Part shown: positions 19,772 to 29,574 of the stretch, in pieces
How the letters are laid out: every line of letters begins with the position of its first letter
How positions within the stretch are numbered: the first letter of the stretch is position 1
Assembly: GCA_022606425.2 (NCBI GenBank)
Contig: JAHDVF020000933.1
Location: 1-64,000 of the forward strand
Origin: Lepidostoma basale
Lineage: Eukaryota > Arthropoda > Insecta > Trichoptera > Lepidostomatidae
Reading direction: 5' to 3'
Length of the DNA stretch: 64,000 bases
Notes under the pieces: model-generated
Seen by the model: the letters and a program-made list of their open reading frames with translations, nothing else
The model's database searches: none
Told to the model about the DNA's origin: nothing
Position numbers and translations under genes: made by a program

Positions 19772-20113
19772 TATGTATTTTTTTTTTAGTGCGTAACCCG
19801 TGTTGTATATACAAAGTATTTAAAAAAGGAAAAGAGAAATAAAGCATCTACAACACGAAGTATGGCAAACGTAGAAGAAAATTAAAATTGTTAAAAATAA
19901 ATCAAATGTGTTTTATTATTATTGTATAAGAAAAACGAAACATGTAATCTAAACAAAATAATATTAATCCATGTTTAGTTCATTGTAAAAAATACTTTAT
20001 TAAAAAAATTAATTAACACAGAAAAAAATTATTTTAATGTTTGTCAAAACTGACCACTCATGAAAACTTGTTTGAATATTTATTTTGTATATATTATAAA
20101 ATAATTAACTACA

Positions 20114-20149
20114 CTGATGAAGGGCTTGTGTGTCCGAAACATTTTTGTG
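20114..20149 (+). ncRNA. Hammerhead-like motif, drifted helix III
   Basis: CTGATGA, A, helix II GGGC/GTCC, GAAA, then ACATTTTTGTG, in which ACA/TGT could pair. The cleavage triplet has drifted. Confidence 0.5.
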
Positions 20150-20328
20150 TTAATTTAACCGCCCTATCTTTGGGTTCACGACGCTCTCAGTAAATAAAAA
20201 GAAATTTTTATAGTATAAGAGTGTTTTAAATTTTTGTTTCTTGAACAAAGGCGTAAAACTCCATATTCAATAAGTAATATTAATGAAAAGTCTGTCTTCT
20301 AGGAGTTTTATTATATTTTAGATGGAAT

Positions 20329-20356
20329 GACATGTTTCGCCCTTCTAAGGCATTAG
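20329..20356 (-). ncRNA. Hammerhead-like motif, CATG type (P2)
   Basis: The minus strand reads CTAATG, helix II GCCTT/AGGGC, GAAA, CATG, TC. The CUGANGA box is reduced to CTAATG. Confidence 0.45.
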
Positions 20357-20395
20357 CAAATGTCATTTGATAATGCATTGCATGCAATTGACATT

Positions 20396-20425
20396 CGATA
20401 ATGCCTTAGAAAGGCGACACATGTC
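20396..20425 (+). ncRNA. Hammerhead-like motif, CATG type (P2), second arm
   Basis: GATAATG, helix II GCCTT/AAGGC, GACA (mutated GAAA), CATG, TC. Confidence 0.4.
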
Positions 20426-20517
20426 ATTCCATCTAAAATATAATAAAACTCTTAAATTAATATTAATAATTGAAATTTCTTGGTAGAAGTTCATTTTAAT
20501 TAAAGGTTGACAGCAAC

Positions 20518-20549
20518 CAGAAGATGGCAGCAAGCTGCCGAAACTGGTC
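20518..20549 (+). ncRNA. Hammerhead-like motif, CTGG type
   Basis: CAGAAGA, T, a strong helix II GGCAGC-AA-GCTGCC, GAAA, CTGG, TC. AAACACAAGTGGAAGCACAC follows, a tract also seen at 49741-49760 in the opposite sense. Confidence 0.55.
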
Positions 20550-20604
20550 GACGATAAACACAAGTGGAAGCACACTAAATATATAATAATACAGAAAATT
20601 TTGT

Positions 20605-20710
20605 ATAATATTTTTTTAAACTGTTAATGAATAAACTTTATTTTTGTATCACAATTATATTTTATTTTACGCGACAGCTGTTTCATCAACCTATGTTGAC
20701 ATCATAATTT
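20605..20710 (-). repeat. PLE-type P3 unit, truncated
   Basis: The core at 20673-20706 has an intact CAGCTG helix III, TC and helix II, but the CTGATGA box is replaced by TTATGATG at the break. An AACTGTTAATGAATAAAC tract flanks it, as at 22720. Confidence 0.55.
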
Positions 20711-20830
20711 TTTTTTTGTTTTCATTATTTAAACTCAAAGAAGACAAGCGTTTTCATTCATATTAATTACAAAATAAATATTTAAACGAAATTTTCATGA
20801 ATGTAATATGTTTTTATATATAAAAAAACA

Positions 20831-20863
20831 CTGATGAAGGGCTTATGCGTCCGAAACAAGTTC
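20831..20863 (+). ncRNA. Hammerhead-like motif, CAAGTTC variant
   Basis: CTGATGA, A, helix II GGGC/GTCC, GAAA, CAAG, TTC. The 5' box and GAAA are intact. Confidence 0.55.
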
Positions 20864-21064
20864 GTATTTAATTTTTTTTATAAAGTATTGTACAAAGTAT
20901 TGTAATAAAATACTTTGGGAATTAAAAAAACATTGTTTAAACCACTTTTTAATAAATACAAATATAAATACACGACATGTTATTTGCTCGATTGTTTAGT
21001 TTAGTTAGTTTTAAGTAAGTTTATGTATAATTTTTCACAATCTACAATAAGTAGATATACTAGT

Positions 21065-21185
21065 TATAATAATGTTTAAAATAATTCATGTCAAAAATAG
21101 TGTTTAAAGGAACTCATATCATAAATAGTGTTTAACCCATGGTATAAATAGTGTTAAAAAAAACTCATGCCATAAATAGTGGGGT
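21065..21185 (+). repeat. Degenerate tandem repeat, about 34 bp
   Basis: Four copies of a unit like CTCATGCCATAAATAGTGTTTAA at about 21085, 21115, 21138 and 21163. Confidence 0.6.
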
Positions 21186-21239
21186 ATCTATAATGAAAGT
21201 CCTCTCACGATACTCCCATATTAAATCGAATAAATAAAT

Positions 21240-21400
21240 AAAATAAAAATAAAATTTTCAGGTGTAAAAACATAACAAAAACTAAACAAAGAAAGACTAA
21301 TAAAAAACGCTTTAAAATTCGATACAATAATTCAAATTTAAAAAATAACCTTAAAAATTAACGTGCTTTAGGTATCCTCCGAAACATGTGGTGTAATATT
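21240..21400. repeat. PLE-type P1 remnant
   Basis: 21256-21360 carries the CAGGTGTAAAA and AAAGACTAATAAAAA tract and part of the P1 body. 21371-21391 carries the GGTATCCTCC-GAAACATG half of a core on the other strand sense, separated from its 5' box. Confidence 0.5.
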
Positions 21401-21518
21401 TTATTTATTTATTAAAAAGTGGTGTAAACAATGTTTTTTTAATTCACAAAGTACATAACTATGGAATTCCACAGTGTTAATGCATTCACTTACAATAAGT
21501 TTATTATAATAAACATTG

Positions 21519-21682
21519 TGGCACGATCAAATAAATCAAATATTGAATGTCGGCCATGTGAGTCAGAGAAATCGACGCGCGTGCATGACACGAAGTATGA
21601 ATGTTGAGGAAGCGAGAGAAATATGTCAGGAAAGAAAAGTGTGGCAGTCCATTCATTCTGCCTACCCCTTTGGGGGGACTAA
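21519..21682 (+). mobile_element. LINE-A (beta) 3' fragment
   Basis: The WHDQINQILNVGHV, RRACMTRSMNVEEAREI and SIHSAYPFGGT regions are open. The copy stops at TTTGGGGGGACT, before the TTAG repeats. Confidence 0.75.
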
Positions 21683-21783
21683 ACTCATAGAAGACGAGCG
21701 TTTTCATTAATATTTAATACAAAATAAATATATTAACACAATTTTCATGATTGTGATGAAGTTTTTATATATTAAAAAAAAAC

Positions 21784-21818
21784 ACTGATGAAGGGCTTAT
21801 GTGTCCGAAACAAGTTTG
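21784..21818 (+). ncRNA. Hammerhead-like motif, CAAGTTTG variant
   Basis: Same unit as 20831: CTGATGA, A, helix II GGGC/GTCC, GAAA, CAAGTTTG. Confidence 0.55.
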
Positions 21819-22019
21819 TTTTTTTAATTTAAAAAAATATATAGAGTATTTTACAAAGTATTATTATAAACATCCAATGAATCCGTAACACAATATTATG
21901 GCGTCTATAAAAGTAATTAATATTTTTGTTTATAAAACACACTTAATTTATTTTTACGTAATTTTGAATTTAGAATCGATATTATTTTTTTGTTTTTGAA
22001 CGCACTTGTCTGATAATTG

Positions 22020-22400
22020 ATTTGCTTGCACTATTCGTAGGCGAATTGTCCCTCTTAGGATATATCGCCGCGGGACGAATCGGAGCGTGGATTCGCGCAG
22101 GACAACTTGCCTCCGGCGCAGATTAATCAAACTGAATCTTGGTTGTGCCCCTGGCTGCTAGGGAGGGGGCTACGGTGGAGGGGAGGGGGCAACCCAGGCC
22201 CGGCAGGCCCGCACCTAAGCCCAATGCCCGGCTGCACTCGCTTGGGTGCATTTACTCTACCGCGCGGGCTGTCTATCGTTTCAGCGGTAATGCGTTATAT
22301 ACACGATACATTAGACGCGCAAAGACATCGCTTGAATCAACTCTTCAAACAAACATTAATACATATAATCCATTGTTTTGGCGACTATAGAAGAAATTGA
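22020..22400. other. GC-rich unique island
   Basis: GC content is well above the surrounding DNA, especially 22060-22300, with CpG-containing stretches. The 83- and 97-codon plus frames here show no domain. Nothing repeats elsewhere in the window. It may be a regulatory or exon remnant, or a fragment of an element not otherwise represented. Confidence 0.35.
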
Positions 22401-22462
22401 TATTTTTGTATGTATATTCGAATGAGTACTTCAATATTATTAACTGTTAAATTAAAAAAAAA

Positions 22463-22708
22463 AGTTATTTTATTTTATTTCATTGTATTTTATATTATTT
22501 GTTTTAGATTTATTTTGTGGGTATTGGACGATCGAAGTGTGCGCGGGAGATGCCTATTGGTGGCGATGAGGTTCGCAACCCATCACACCGCGTCTCCCGC
22601 GGAGCGAAAAGAGAAGGATGGAGTACCGCATCAGTAAAAGTGTGACAGTCCATTCTTTCTGCCTACCCTTTCGGGGAGACGGCGTGATGGTTAGTTAGTT
22701 AGTTAAAT
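22463..22708 (+). mobile_element. NA-H copy, 5'-truncated
   Basis: TTGTTTTAGATTTATTTTG, then GACGATCGAAGTGTGCGC, GGTGGCGATGAGGTTCGCAA and the LINE-A-like end from about 22640 (CAGTCCATTCTTTCTGCC to (TTAG)n). Non-coding. The family is described at 24632-25222. Confidence 0.8.
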
Positions 22709-22711
22709 TAA

Positions 22712-22842
22712 ATTAACAGCTTAAACTGTTAATGAATAAATTTGTTTTTTGTTGCATTATTGAATTTTATTTTACGCGACAGCTGTTTCATTAACCTATG
22801 TTGACATCATCAGGTGTTACAATAATAATAATCCATTGTTTA
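22712..22842 (-). repeat. PLE-type P3 unit
   Basis: It shares the AAACTGTTAATGAATAAA lead and the CAGCTG-type core with 20605-20710. Confidence 0.6.
22778..22813 (-). ncRNA. Hammerhead-like motif, CAGCTG type
   Basis: The minus strand reads CTGATGA, T, helix II GTCAAC/GTTAAT (weakened), GAAA, CAGCTG, TC, GCG. The self-complementary CAGCTG can act as helix III between two molecules. Confidence 0.6.
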
Positions 22843-23054
22843 ATTCATTGTTTACCCAATTTAAACATTTATATTTTGTTCTACTATACTTTCTAACCGA
22901 TCGCGAAAATCAGATGCAGCGTTCACATTATTTAGATTTTTAGATTTAAACTAACTAACTAACTAACTAATAATAATAAATTGGATGATTTATGAAACAC
23001 GTGTCGTGAATATTTCATATAATTTATATTATTTTATTTTATTTTAACTATTTC

Positions 23055-23332
23055 AGTAGGCAGAGAGGATGGATCGCCACAATGCTCTGTCTCGGGATTC
23101 CTCTACATTCATGCATCGTACCATGCACGCACGTCGATTATTCCGACTTCGAATGTGACCGCCTTTTAGTAATTGATTAATTTGGTCATGCCATGTTTTC
23201 CTCGGTCGTCCTCGGCTTCTTTTTCCACTCACGCTGCTTGTGTACAACTTTTTAACCATTATACTCTCATCCATTCGTTCCATATGTCCAAACCATCTCA
23301 GGGATCTTTTTTTAATTTTATTCATTCACCCT
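23055..23332 (-). mobile_element. LINE-A (gamma), 90-codon frame without tail
   Basis: The minus strand reads MNKIKKRSLRWFGHMERM, RGRPRKTWHDQINQLLKGG, RRACMVRCMNVEESRDRALW and RSILSAY. Homology stops at 23055, inside the last codons, so the 3' terminus was lost. Confidence 0.75.
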
Positions 23333-23559
23333 TGAAGGCATCACAAAAACGGCGCTTTAAAAGTTAGCATATTATTATTATTATTATTAATATTCATATA
23401 ATTGTTTAAGGCCAAAAAATTATGATACTTCACTATGCAAATTAATCATTTATTAATTTCTTTATAAATTATGACTTTTCAAATGTGTGTTTTTTCTAAA
23501 TTACAATTTTATATTTTTTATATTATCATCAAGTATTATTATTGTTTAATAAGATTTAT

Positions 23560-23675
23560 TAGTTCTTAATGATACAAAATAATTATTAGTACTAATAACA
23601 AATACCCCAGGTTAATTTTTAAATTGATATTATTGTACATTGTGTGTGGCGTAATGGTTAGTTAGTTAGTAGGTA
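23560..23675. repeat. P1 body fragment and LINE-A tail stub
   Basis: 23570-23635 equals part of the P1 palindrome. 23641-23675 is GTGTGGCGTAATGGTTAG with three TTAG units. Confidence 0.55.
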
Positions 23676-23676
23676 A

Positions 23677-23712
23677 GTGACAAATTTGTTTCGTCTTGCG
23701 AGGGCATTCTCA
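23677..23712 (-). ncRNA. Hammerhead-like motif, CAAATTTG type
   Basis: The minus strand reads TTTGAGA, A, helix II GCCCTCGCAAGAC (weak), GAAA, CAAATTTG, TC. The helix III palindrome is 8 bp. Confidence 0.5.
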
Positions 23713-24631
23713 AACTATTTATATAGGTAATATAATTGTTTGTTTGTTTTAGTATCTAATATAATCATTGAGATAAACACCTGACGCCAAACGAAAAAAA
23801 AACATCGAAGAGTTAAGTAACTGGCATATTTTTATTCACATGGTTCTACGTTTATTTCCATTCATGTTATTTTTTTCGCCCTTTACATCGACTTGACTCG
23901 CGGTAATGATGTACACAGTTATTCAACAAAATAATAATAATATTATAGTAATAATAAAACCTATATTTGAATGTTTATTATTTGCATTAGATCATGTAAT
24001 ATGGAGAGAGATATTTGCGACAGATGGGCAAATCGTTCCTGTTTGCATTTCAGCAAATTAATTCGATAGGTTTAAATCTGCCCTCGGGGTGGTGTCTTTA
24101 TTTACTTCAAAAACCTACCCCCAACGAAATACGCGAAATATAAAAGAGCAAAACCCGTTTTCACGTATTGTTAATAGATACATGGGTATTATTACAACAA
24201 TAAAACGTTAGATATTTACTTAATAAGTATATAAAAAATGTATATTACCATACGTTGATTCAGATTCAATGGTGTTCTTGTATCGACCCTTATGTATATA
24301 ACAGAAATTATTATCTATATAACTAAATCTATACGTTCCCCATAGTCATAGTAGAGAAAGGGGGCATATATAATTTTATGTCCCGAATTGCCGCACAGAG
24401 GCCCTTCGAAGTTCTCCTGTATTGAAAGCGATTCGTCTTTTAAATGAGGTTTCAAAAGAGATAGACCTCTTTGGATGCAATTATGGCGAATTCGTGAATA
24501 CCCTTACGATAATAAGGAAAGGCAGCAAGGAAATAACTAGCATATTCCTATTCATAAGGTTCTATGTATATTTCCTTTAATATTGTATATTTATTTGATG
24601 TAAAGAGTATTTTCAACAAAATAATAATAAT
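23713..24631. other. AT-rich unique DNA, small LINE-A scrap
   Basis: No gene seen. 24268-24300 matches a VFLYRPLCI-like scrap of LINE-A (GGTGTTCTTGTATCGACCC). Confidence 0.35.
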
Positions 24632-25222
24632 AATAAGTTTTTTCGTTTTTATAAAGAATTTTGACAGGTGTCAAAATAAATTTTTCATTTGTTCCAATGA
24701 CAATTTGAATAATTTCTTCAATATTATTTTAAAGTTCTTTCTGGTTATGTGCCTAATTACAGCTAATTTAAAAAACGGTGGATACACGTGACATAAATTA
24801 AATAAACACAAAAGTCCGGATCGTCCATGTCAACATGTGCAGCATCGAAAAAAAACATAATGTGTTCTTACATTATGTGCTAAATTAAAAAAACGGTGGA
24901 TACGTGGATCATAAATTAAATAGACAATATGTGCACCATCTTAAAATAACATTTTGTGTTAAATTATTTTTATTTTGTTATTTTATTTTATATCATTGTA
25001 TTTTATAATATTTGTTTTAGATTTATTTTGTGAGTGTTGGACGATCGAAGTGTGTGCGGGAGATGCCTATTGGTGGCGATGAGGTTCGCAACCCATCACA
25101 CCGCGTCTCCCGCGGGGCGAAAAGAGAAGGATGGAGTGCCGCATCAGTAAAAGTGTGACAGTCCATTCTTTCTGCCTACCCTTTCGGGGAGACGGCGTGA
25201 TGGTTAGTTAGTTAGTTAGTTT
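24632..25222 (+). mobile_element. NA-H, longest copy
   Basis: A non-coding element of about 590 bp. It starts AAGTTTTTTCGTTT, the same start as the copy at 41866, and contains GACAGGTGTCAAAATAAA, two copies of an ACGGTGGATAC block (24775-24790, 24893-24905), GGTTCGCAACCCATC (box B-like) and a 3' end of about 65 bases that equals LINE-A (ATTCTTTCTGCCTACCC, TTTCGGGGAGACGGC, (TTAG)n). No frame is conserved between copies. It most likely uses the LINE-A machinery in trans, as LINE-dependent SINEs do. Confidence 0.8.
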
Positions 25223-25228
25223 AATAAT

Positions 25229-25373
25229 AATGTATGAAATGAAGCATTGAACTGGAAAAAGAAGGATGAAAGTAGAATAAATGCAGTATAAATGAGATCA
25301 TTTAGACTAACGTATGGAAAATCTATGTATGATAGAGTTTTGAATGAAAATATAAGAAGTGAATGCAGTGCTG
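25229..25373 (+). mobile_element. LINE-A internal fragment
   Basis: It equals the EAWNWKKKDESRINAV..RSF and YGKSMYDRVLNENIRSECS segment, directly after the NA-H tail. Confidence 0.65.
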
Positions 25374-25383
25374 CATTCCCATA

Positions 25384-25500
25384 AACTATTATATAATAAA
25401 AACTTCTAGAAAACAGACGTCTTCATTCGTATTATTTAATAATATCATTATTAAAGATGGAGTTTTACATGATTGTTCACGAAACAATAAATAAGTTATA
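25384..25500 (-). repeat. PLE-type P2 start segment
   Basis: On the minus strand: TGTTTCGTGAACAATCATG, TAAAACTCCATC and GTCTGTTTTCTAGAAG in the order seen at 20250-20310. Confidence 0.5.
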
Positions 25501-25896
25501 CATATTATGTAAGCAATACATCGTGGTGCGTGGTTGGGACGCATGACCTCTAATCACAGGTTGTGGGTTCAACCGTGACCGAGTGTCGGGTCCCTTCTAC
25601 TAAACACGAGTGATTTATTTCAAATTAGACTTTAAAGTTTAAAAAAAAGGCAAAGACGATGGACCACCAGATTATTTTATCGTGACATACTTCTAAACTC
25701 TTTCATATTCATACATTTTTTTATGTAATTAATATATTTACAGCTTTTACCTGCCAATGGTATAAAAACCATCACGAGCGGTTATATTTCGTGACAATGT
25801 CAATTATATGACATTTATTAAGAAGCTGATGGAAGAGACGAACATGCTACTCGTATTCTTAATTTATTAATGACAAATCATTTAAAAAAATAACAA

Positions 25897-26350
25897 CAAA
25901 CCATCACGCCGTTTCCCCGCAAGGGTAGGCAGAGCTAAACTCTATCTTGACATATCTATCCATTTTTTTTTTTTTTACGTATACAACAGGTCGCTTGAAC
26001 CTAATTACAGTATACAATTTGTTTAAGCTGATATATTGATTCTCGTGACATGTGACGGGTAGCCAATCTATCGCCATTTTATTGTCACGAGAAAACTACG
26101 CCAGACCAAAGACAGTGTGACAATCACACTGCTATCGCCGGGAATCGAACCCAGAACCTTCGGAATGGGAATCAGAGCTCTTACCACTCTGCCACGAAGG
26201 TCGTCATTCCTTCATTCATTCGTCATTCATCCAGCTTCCTCCAAATTCATACAGCGAGTCATACCCATCGATTCTTTCGTCTAACATGCCAACCTCTAAG
26301 ATTTGATTAATTCGGTCTTCCTCGACTCTGTACTCTATTTACATAATAGC
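25897..26350 (-). mobile_element. LINE-A (UGCG-loop sub-group) split by SINE-S
   Basis: The tail and hairpin lie at 25897-25962. The rest (SRYA..MNLEEAG, INQILEVGML and RSRGRPN) resumes at 26206-26350. Removing the SINE restores the GACATA..TTCCTCC order. Confidence 0.7.
25963..26204 (-). mobile_element. SINE-S copy in LINE-A
   Basis: The head at 26150-26204 shows box A TGGCAGAGTGGTAAGAGC. Box B is TGGGTTCGATTCCCGG. The 3' part ends at ACCTGTTGTATACGT followed by an A run (T run on plus, 25969-25978). This copy defines the 3' end of the sub-group also found at 5043-5796. Confidence 0.8.
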
Positions 26351-26371
26351 AAGGAATATAAATAATAACGG

Positions 26372-27190
26372 TAATCTGCAACATTAGCGTGAATGGTGAA
26401 AATTTGGAGCAAGTAGATGAGTTCGTGTTCAGGTAGTATGTTTACAAGAGATGGGCGAGTGGAGAGGGATATTGAAAGAAGGGTTGGGGCAGGCAATGGC
26501 TGGTGAATGGTGCACTTAAAGTTGTCATCGCAAATAAAAACCTATCAAAAAAGCTAGAATGGCAGTGCACAATGGTGTTCTTCTACCGAGCCTTGTGTAT
26601 GGAAGCGAAGCATGGAACTGGCAAAAGAAGGATGAAAGTAGTGTCATGCCCGCACGTCAATTTTTCAGACCTATAACAAAACTTATATACCTATCTCTTT
26701 GTTTAATATTGTTTATTCTTATAAACATTTATATTTGTAGAAGCATGCAATTATTGATGTAAAACTCCATATTAAATAATTAATACGAAAGAATATTTCT
26801 GTTTTCTTTCTATTTCTTATGTGTGGATACTCTGTGTATGATAGAGTGTCGAATGAAAATATAAGAAGTGAATGCGGTACGAATGATGGTGTCATGAACA
26901 AAATAATGAAATGATCATTAAGATGGTTTAGACATATAGGAAAGAATGAATGAAGAAATAATGGTAAAACAATTATATGTTAACGATGTAAATGGAACCA
27001 GAAATAGAGGAAGACCGAAGCAAACGTGGCACGATCAAATAAATCAAACATTGAATGTGAGAAGTCAGAGAAATCGACGCGCGTGCATGACACGATGTAT
27101 GAATGTTGAGGAAGCGAGAGAAATATGTCAGGGAAGAAAAGTATGACAGTCCATAATTTTTGCCTACCCCTTCGGGGAGACGGCGTGTGT
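26372..27190 (+). mobile_element. LINE-A (beta) with upstream EFVF segment, interrupted
   Basis: It starts further 5' than other copies: NISVNGENLEQVDEFVF, then a GYVYKRWASG-like DGRVERD region, VVIANKNLSKK, MAVHNGVLLPSLVYGSEAW. 26646-26817 is foreign (with a P2 start at 26757-26812). From 26818 it continues YSVYDRVSNENIRSEC to the TTCG hairpin and stops at GACGGCGTG (27188). Stops and frameshifts are present. Confidence 0.75.
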
Positions 27191-27972
27191 GGAAAAGAAG
27201 CCGAGGACGACCGAGGAAAACATGGCATGACCAAATTAATCAATTACTAAAAGGCGGCCACATTTGAAGTCGGAATAATCGACGTGCGTGCATGGTATAA
27301 TTCCCTGGTAAGAAGTCGGCTGGAATATAGTTCCGTTATTTGGTCACCGCCTGGGATCCGATATTCTCTGATGGTGGAGCGAGCTTTCTTTACCTCAGGG
27401 AGCGCGGTTATTACCCGTGGCTCTTTCCGACTGAATTCTTGCTAGGTATGCTAAGCTACCAATCATTGGAGAAAAGGAGGAACATTCACTTGGGAGTTCA
27501 CTTCTTTCAGCTGATTGGCGGCCGTATACAGAACTCGGATGTCCTGAGTGATGTAGGTCTATTTGTCCCTGATAAATTACCTTCGTCAAAGACAGCACAG
27601 ATTGTTTTATTTGCCACGCTGCAGAACCAACCTGCCAATGGTAATGCCTGTGGGTAGGGCAATCTTATTGCTTAATCGGATCGCCTCGGAGGTCGACGCA
27701 ATATCAATGTTATGATTTTTTCTTACTCTTAAGCTTAATTTTTATTTTTTTTAATGCTTCTCTGTTTATAATGTAATTGCAAACGATTTGGAATTGTATG
27801 TCTGTAATGTTTGTGATTATTATCAAAATAAATGAAATGAAAAAATGAAATGAAATGAAATGGTACGATGTATGAATGTAGAGGAAGCCCGAGAGGTATG
27901 CCAGGACAGAGCATTGTGGCGATCCATCCTCTCTGCCTACTGAAACGGCGTGATGGTTAGTAAGTTAGTTTT
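27190..27972 (+). mobile_element. LINE-A (gamma) split by LINE-G
   Basis: 27190-27297 carries GKEAEDDRGKH-type text of GKRSRGRPRKTWHDQ and the RRACMV start. 27860-27972 carries RCMNVEEAREVCQDRALWR to the end and TTAGTAAGTTAG. ATGGTA is duplicated at 27292-27297 and 27860-27865. Confidence 0.8.
27298..27859 (+). mobile_element. LINE-G (CR1/Jockey-like) with (GAAAT)n tail
   Basis: The frame gives VRSRLEYSSVIWSP (before a deletion), FLYLREYGYYPWLFPTEFL, LGMLSYQSLEKRRNIHLGV, GRIQNSDVLSDVGLFVPD and TLQNQPANGNACG. A 3' UTR of about 190 bases ends in ATGAAATGAAATGAAA. The motif order SRLEYSS..W, LGM..SLE.RR, LFVP is typical of CR1/Jockey-like C-termini. It is flanked by ATGGTA on both sides. Confidence 0.8.
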
Positions 27973-28024
27973 TAAAGAACTTATGTAACTTTAAATATAA
28001 TTAAATGTAAAATTCCAAGAATCA

Positions 28025-28220
28025 AATTGTCATATCATCCCGGGTTCACGAAAGGTTCACGTTACCGAACGTTCGCCGGAGGGGAGGTGATCGAGCGGCG
28101 GAGGGGACGGACGGGGTCGCCGGGGCGGGGGCGGGGGCCGGGCCGGGCGCCCATTGGCCGCGGGACAGGGGGCGGAGTCTCCCCCCACCCGCCCGCGGCC
28201 GAGACCGTATTATACGGTCA
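28025..28220. promoter_or_regulatory. Very GC-rich island with GC-box and CCAAT-like sites
   Basis: 28070-28200 is strongly GC-rich and CpG-dense in an AT-rich setting. It contains GGGGCGGGGGC, CCCATTGGCCG (inverted CCAAT) and GGGGGCGGAGTC. No LINE match was seen. It could be a promoter or unmethylated island, but no transcript start or gene is visible beside it. Confidence 0.35.
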
Positions 28221-28244
28221 CAACTGCTGCGACAGAATAATCAA

Positions 28245-28795
28245 AACATTTTTTTGTCTTCTTCTCTGGTTTCAATCCTGGGATTGGTTTGCAGCAATTT
28301 CCTCCATTATTCTCTTCCATTTTTCCCTGTCTTGTGCGGCTCTTTTGAAATCTGCATATGACGAGCAGCGCACGTCCACCAACAGGTCCTTCAGGTACTC
28401 TCAGCGTGGGCGTCCCCTAGAGTTTGTCCCCTCGATCATACCCTCCATTATGGCATGCAAGAGGCCTTCTTGACGTATTACATGGCCGATCCATCTTGCA
28501 CGCCTTTCGGACAAGGTCCTGAGCAGGTGCCTTCCTCCTTCGATTCCTTGAAGAACTTCCTCATTCGTGATGTGGTCTCTCCAGGAAATTCCTAATAGTC
28601 TTCTATAGGACCACATCTCAAAAGCCTCTAGTCTCCGCTTATCTCTTTCGGATAGGCGCCATGTCTCGCAGCCGTACATCAAGACACTCCATACATAGGT
28701 CTTGATGAGGAGTATTCTCAGTTTTAGGTCTACATTATTTGACTCTATTATTTTCGACCTTTTATTAAATGCAAGCCTAGACTTATTAAATTTTA
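28245..28795 (-). mobile_element. LINE-O 3' part (RTE-like)
   Basis: The minus-strand frame 28401-28682 reads MMYGCETWRLSERDKRRLEA, FEMWSYRRLLGISWRDHIT, RARWIGHVIRQEGLLHAIME and GTNSRGRPR. The remainder (DFKRAAQDREKWKRIMEE, ANQSQD) is in another frame at 28260-28395, followed by a weak GAAGAAG tail. It is a BovB-like order, distinct from LINE-C. Confidence 0.8.
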
Positions 28796-28797
28796 CG

Positions 28798-29470
28798 TTT
28801 TACTAACTAACTAACTTACTAACCAACACGCCGTTTCCCCGAAGGGGTATGAGGATGGTTTTCCACATTTTTATAATAATAATATGGATGATTTATAGAG
28901 CGCCATTTTTTATGAATTAATCATCTCAGGGGCGCTGTAGCTCCATTTTATGAACTAGTGGAAGATAAACATTTTAGTTAAAGTAAACATTTTGGTTTAG
29001 AATAAACATTTTGTTAAAAATAAACATATTGTTAAAAATAGACATTTTGTTTATCCTTATTTAATAATACTCGCGCCTCATCTACATTCACACATCGTGG
29101 CATGTACGCTCGTCGATTGTTCCTACTTCGAAGGTGGCAGTCTTTCAGTAATTGATTAATTTGGTCATGCCATGTCTTCCTTGGCCTTCCTCGACTTATT
29201 TTCCCATTCATACCACTTGTAGGTATATATCTTTTTAACCATTCTTCCCTCATCCATTCGTTCCATATATCCAAACAATCTTAGTGACCCTTTCTTAATT
29301 TTATTTATCACGAATGCATCTGCCCTACATTCCTTTCTTACTTCATCATTAGATATTCTATCATACATTGTTTTTCCACATTCTTCTTAGTGACCTCATT
29401 TCTACAGTATTTAACCTACTTTCATCCTTCTTCTACCAACTCCAAGCTTCACTTCCATACATAAGGGTCG
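28798..29470 (-). mobile_element. LINE-A (gamma) split by a LINE-L tail
   Basis: The tail and hairpin occupy 28798-28875. From 29068 the copy continues with ARVNVDEA, RRAYMPRC, RGRPRKTWHDQINQLLKDC (29032-29274) and GSLRLFGYMERMDEGRM to the EAW..KKDES region near 29470. Confidence 0.75.
28876..29067 (-). mobile_element. LINE-L 3' UTR insertion
   Basis: (AAT)n-like repeats are followed by AGAGCGCC, ATGAATTAATCATCTCA and GGGGCGCT, as at 42373-42440. A short inner repeat AATAAACATTTTG recurs five times at about 28965-29055. Confidence 0.6.
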
Positions 29471-29574
29471 GGATTAGAACTTCATGGCGTTTGATTTTAC
29501 ATTATATATTGCATTTTTTTTTTTAATAATTGGGGCTGATCAAAGTTGTTGAGTATCAAAATTCATTAGTTTTC

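Larger units (their letters stand above)
19050..19875. repeat. PLE-type fold-back with a LINE-A in its loop
   Basis: The left arm (19050-19165, minus) and right arm (19735-19875, plus) are inverted copies: hammerhead-like core, then a ACTTTGTATATACAACAC tract. The LINE-A at 19231-19700 occupies the loop. Confidence 0.65.
20215..20460. repeat. PLE-type P2 fold-back
   Basis: TAAAACTCCATATT and TCTAGGAGTTTTATTATATTTTAGATGG lead into a minus-strand core (20329-20356). An inverted copy from 20396 repeats it through the same TAATAAAACTC end. Confidence 0.65.

Noticed and set aside
27395..27598. Minus-strand frame across LINE-G
   Set aside because: The plus-sense CR1/Jockey-like motifs explain the region.
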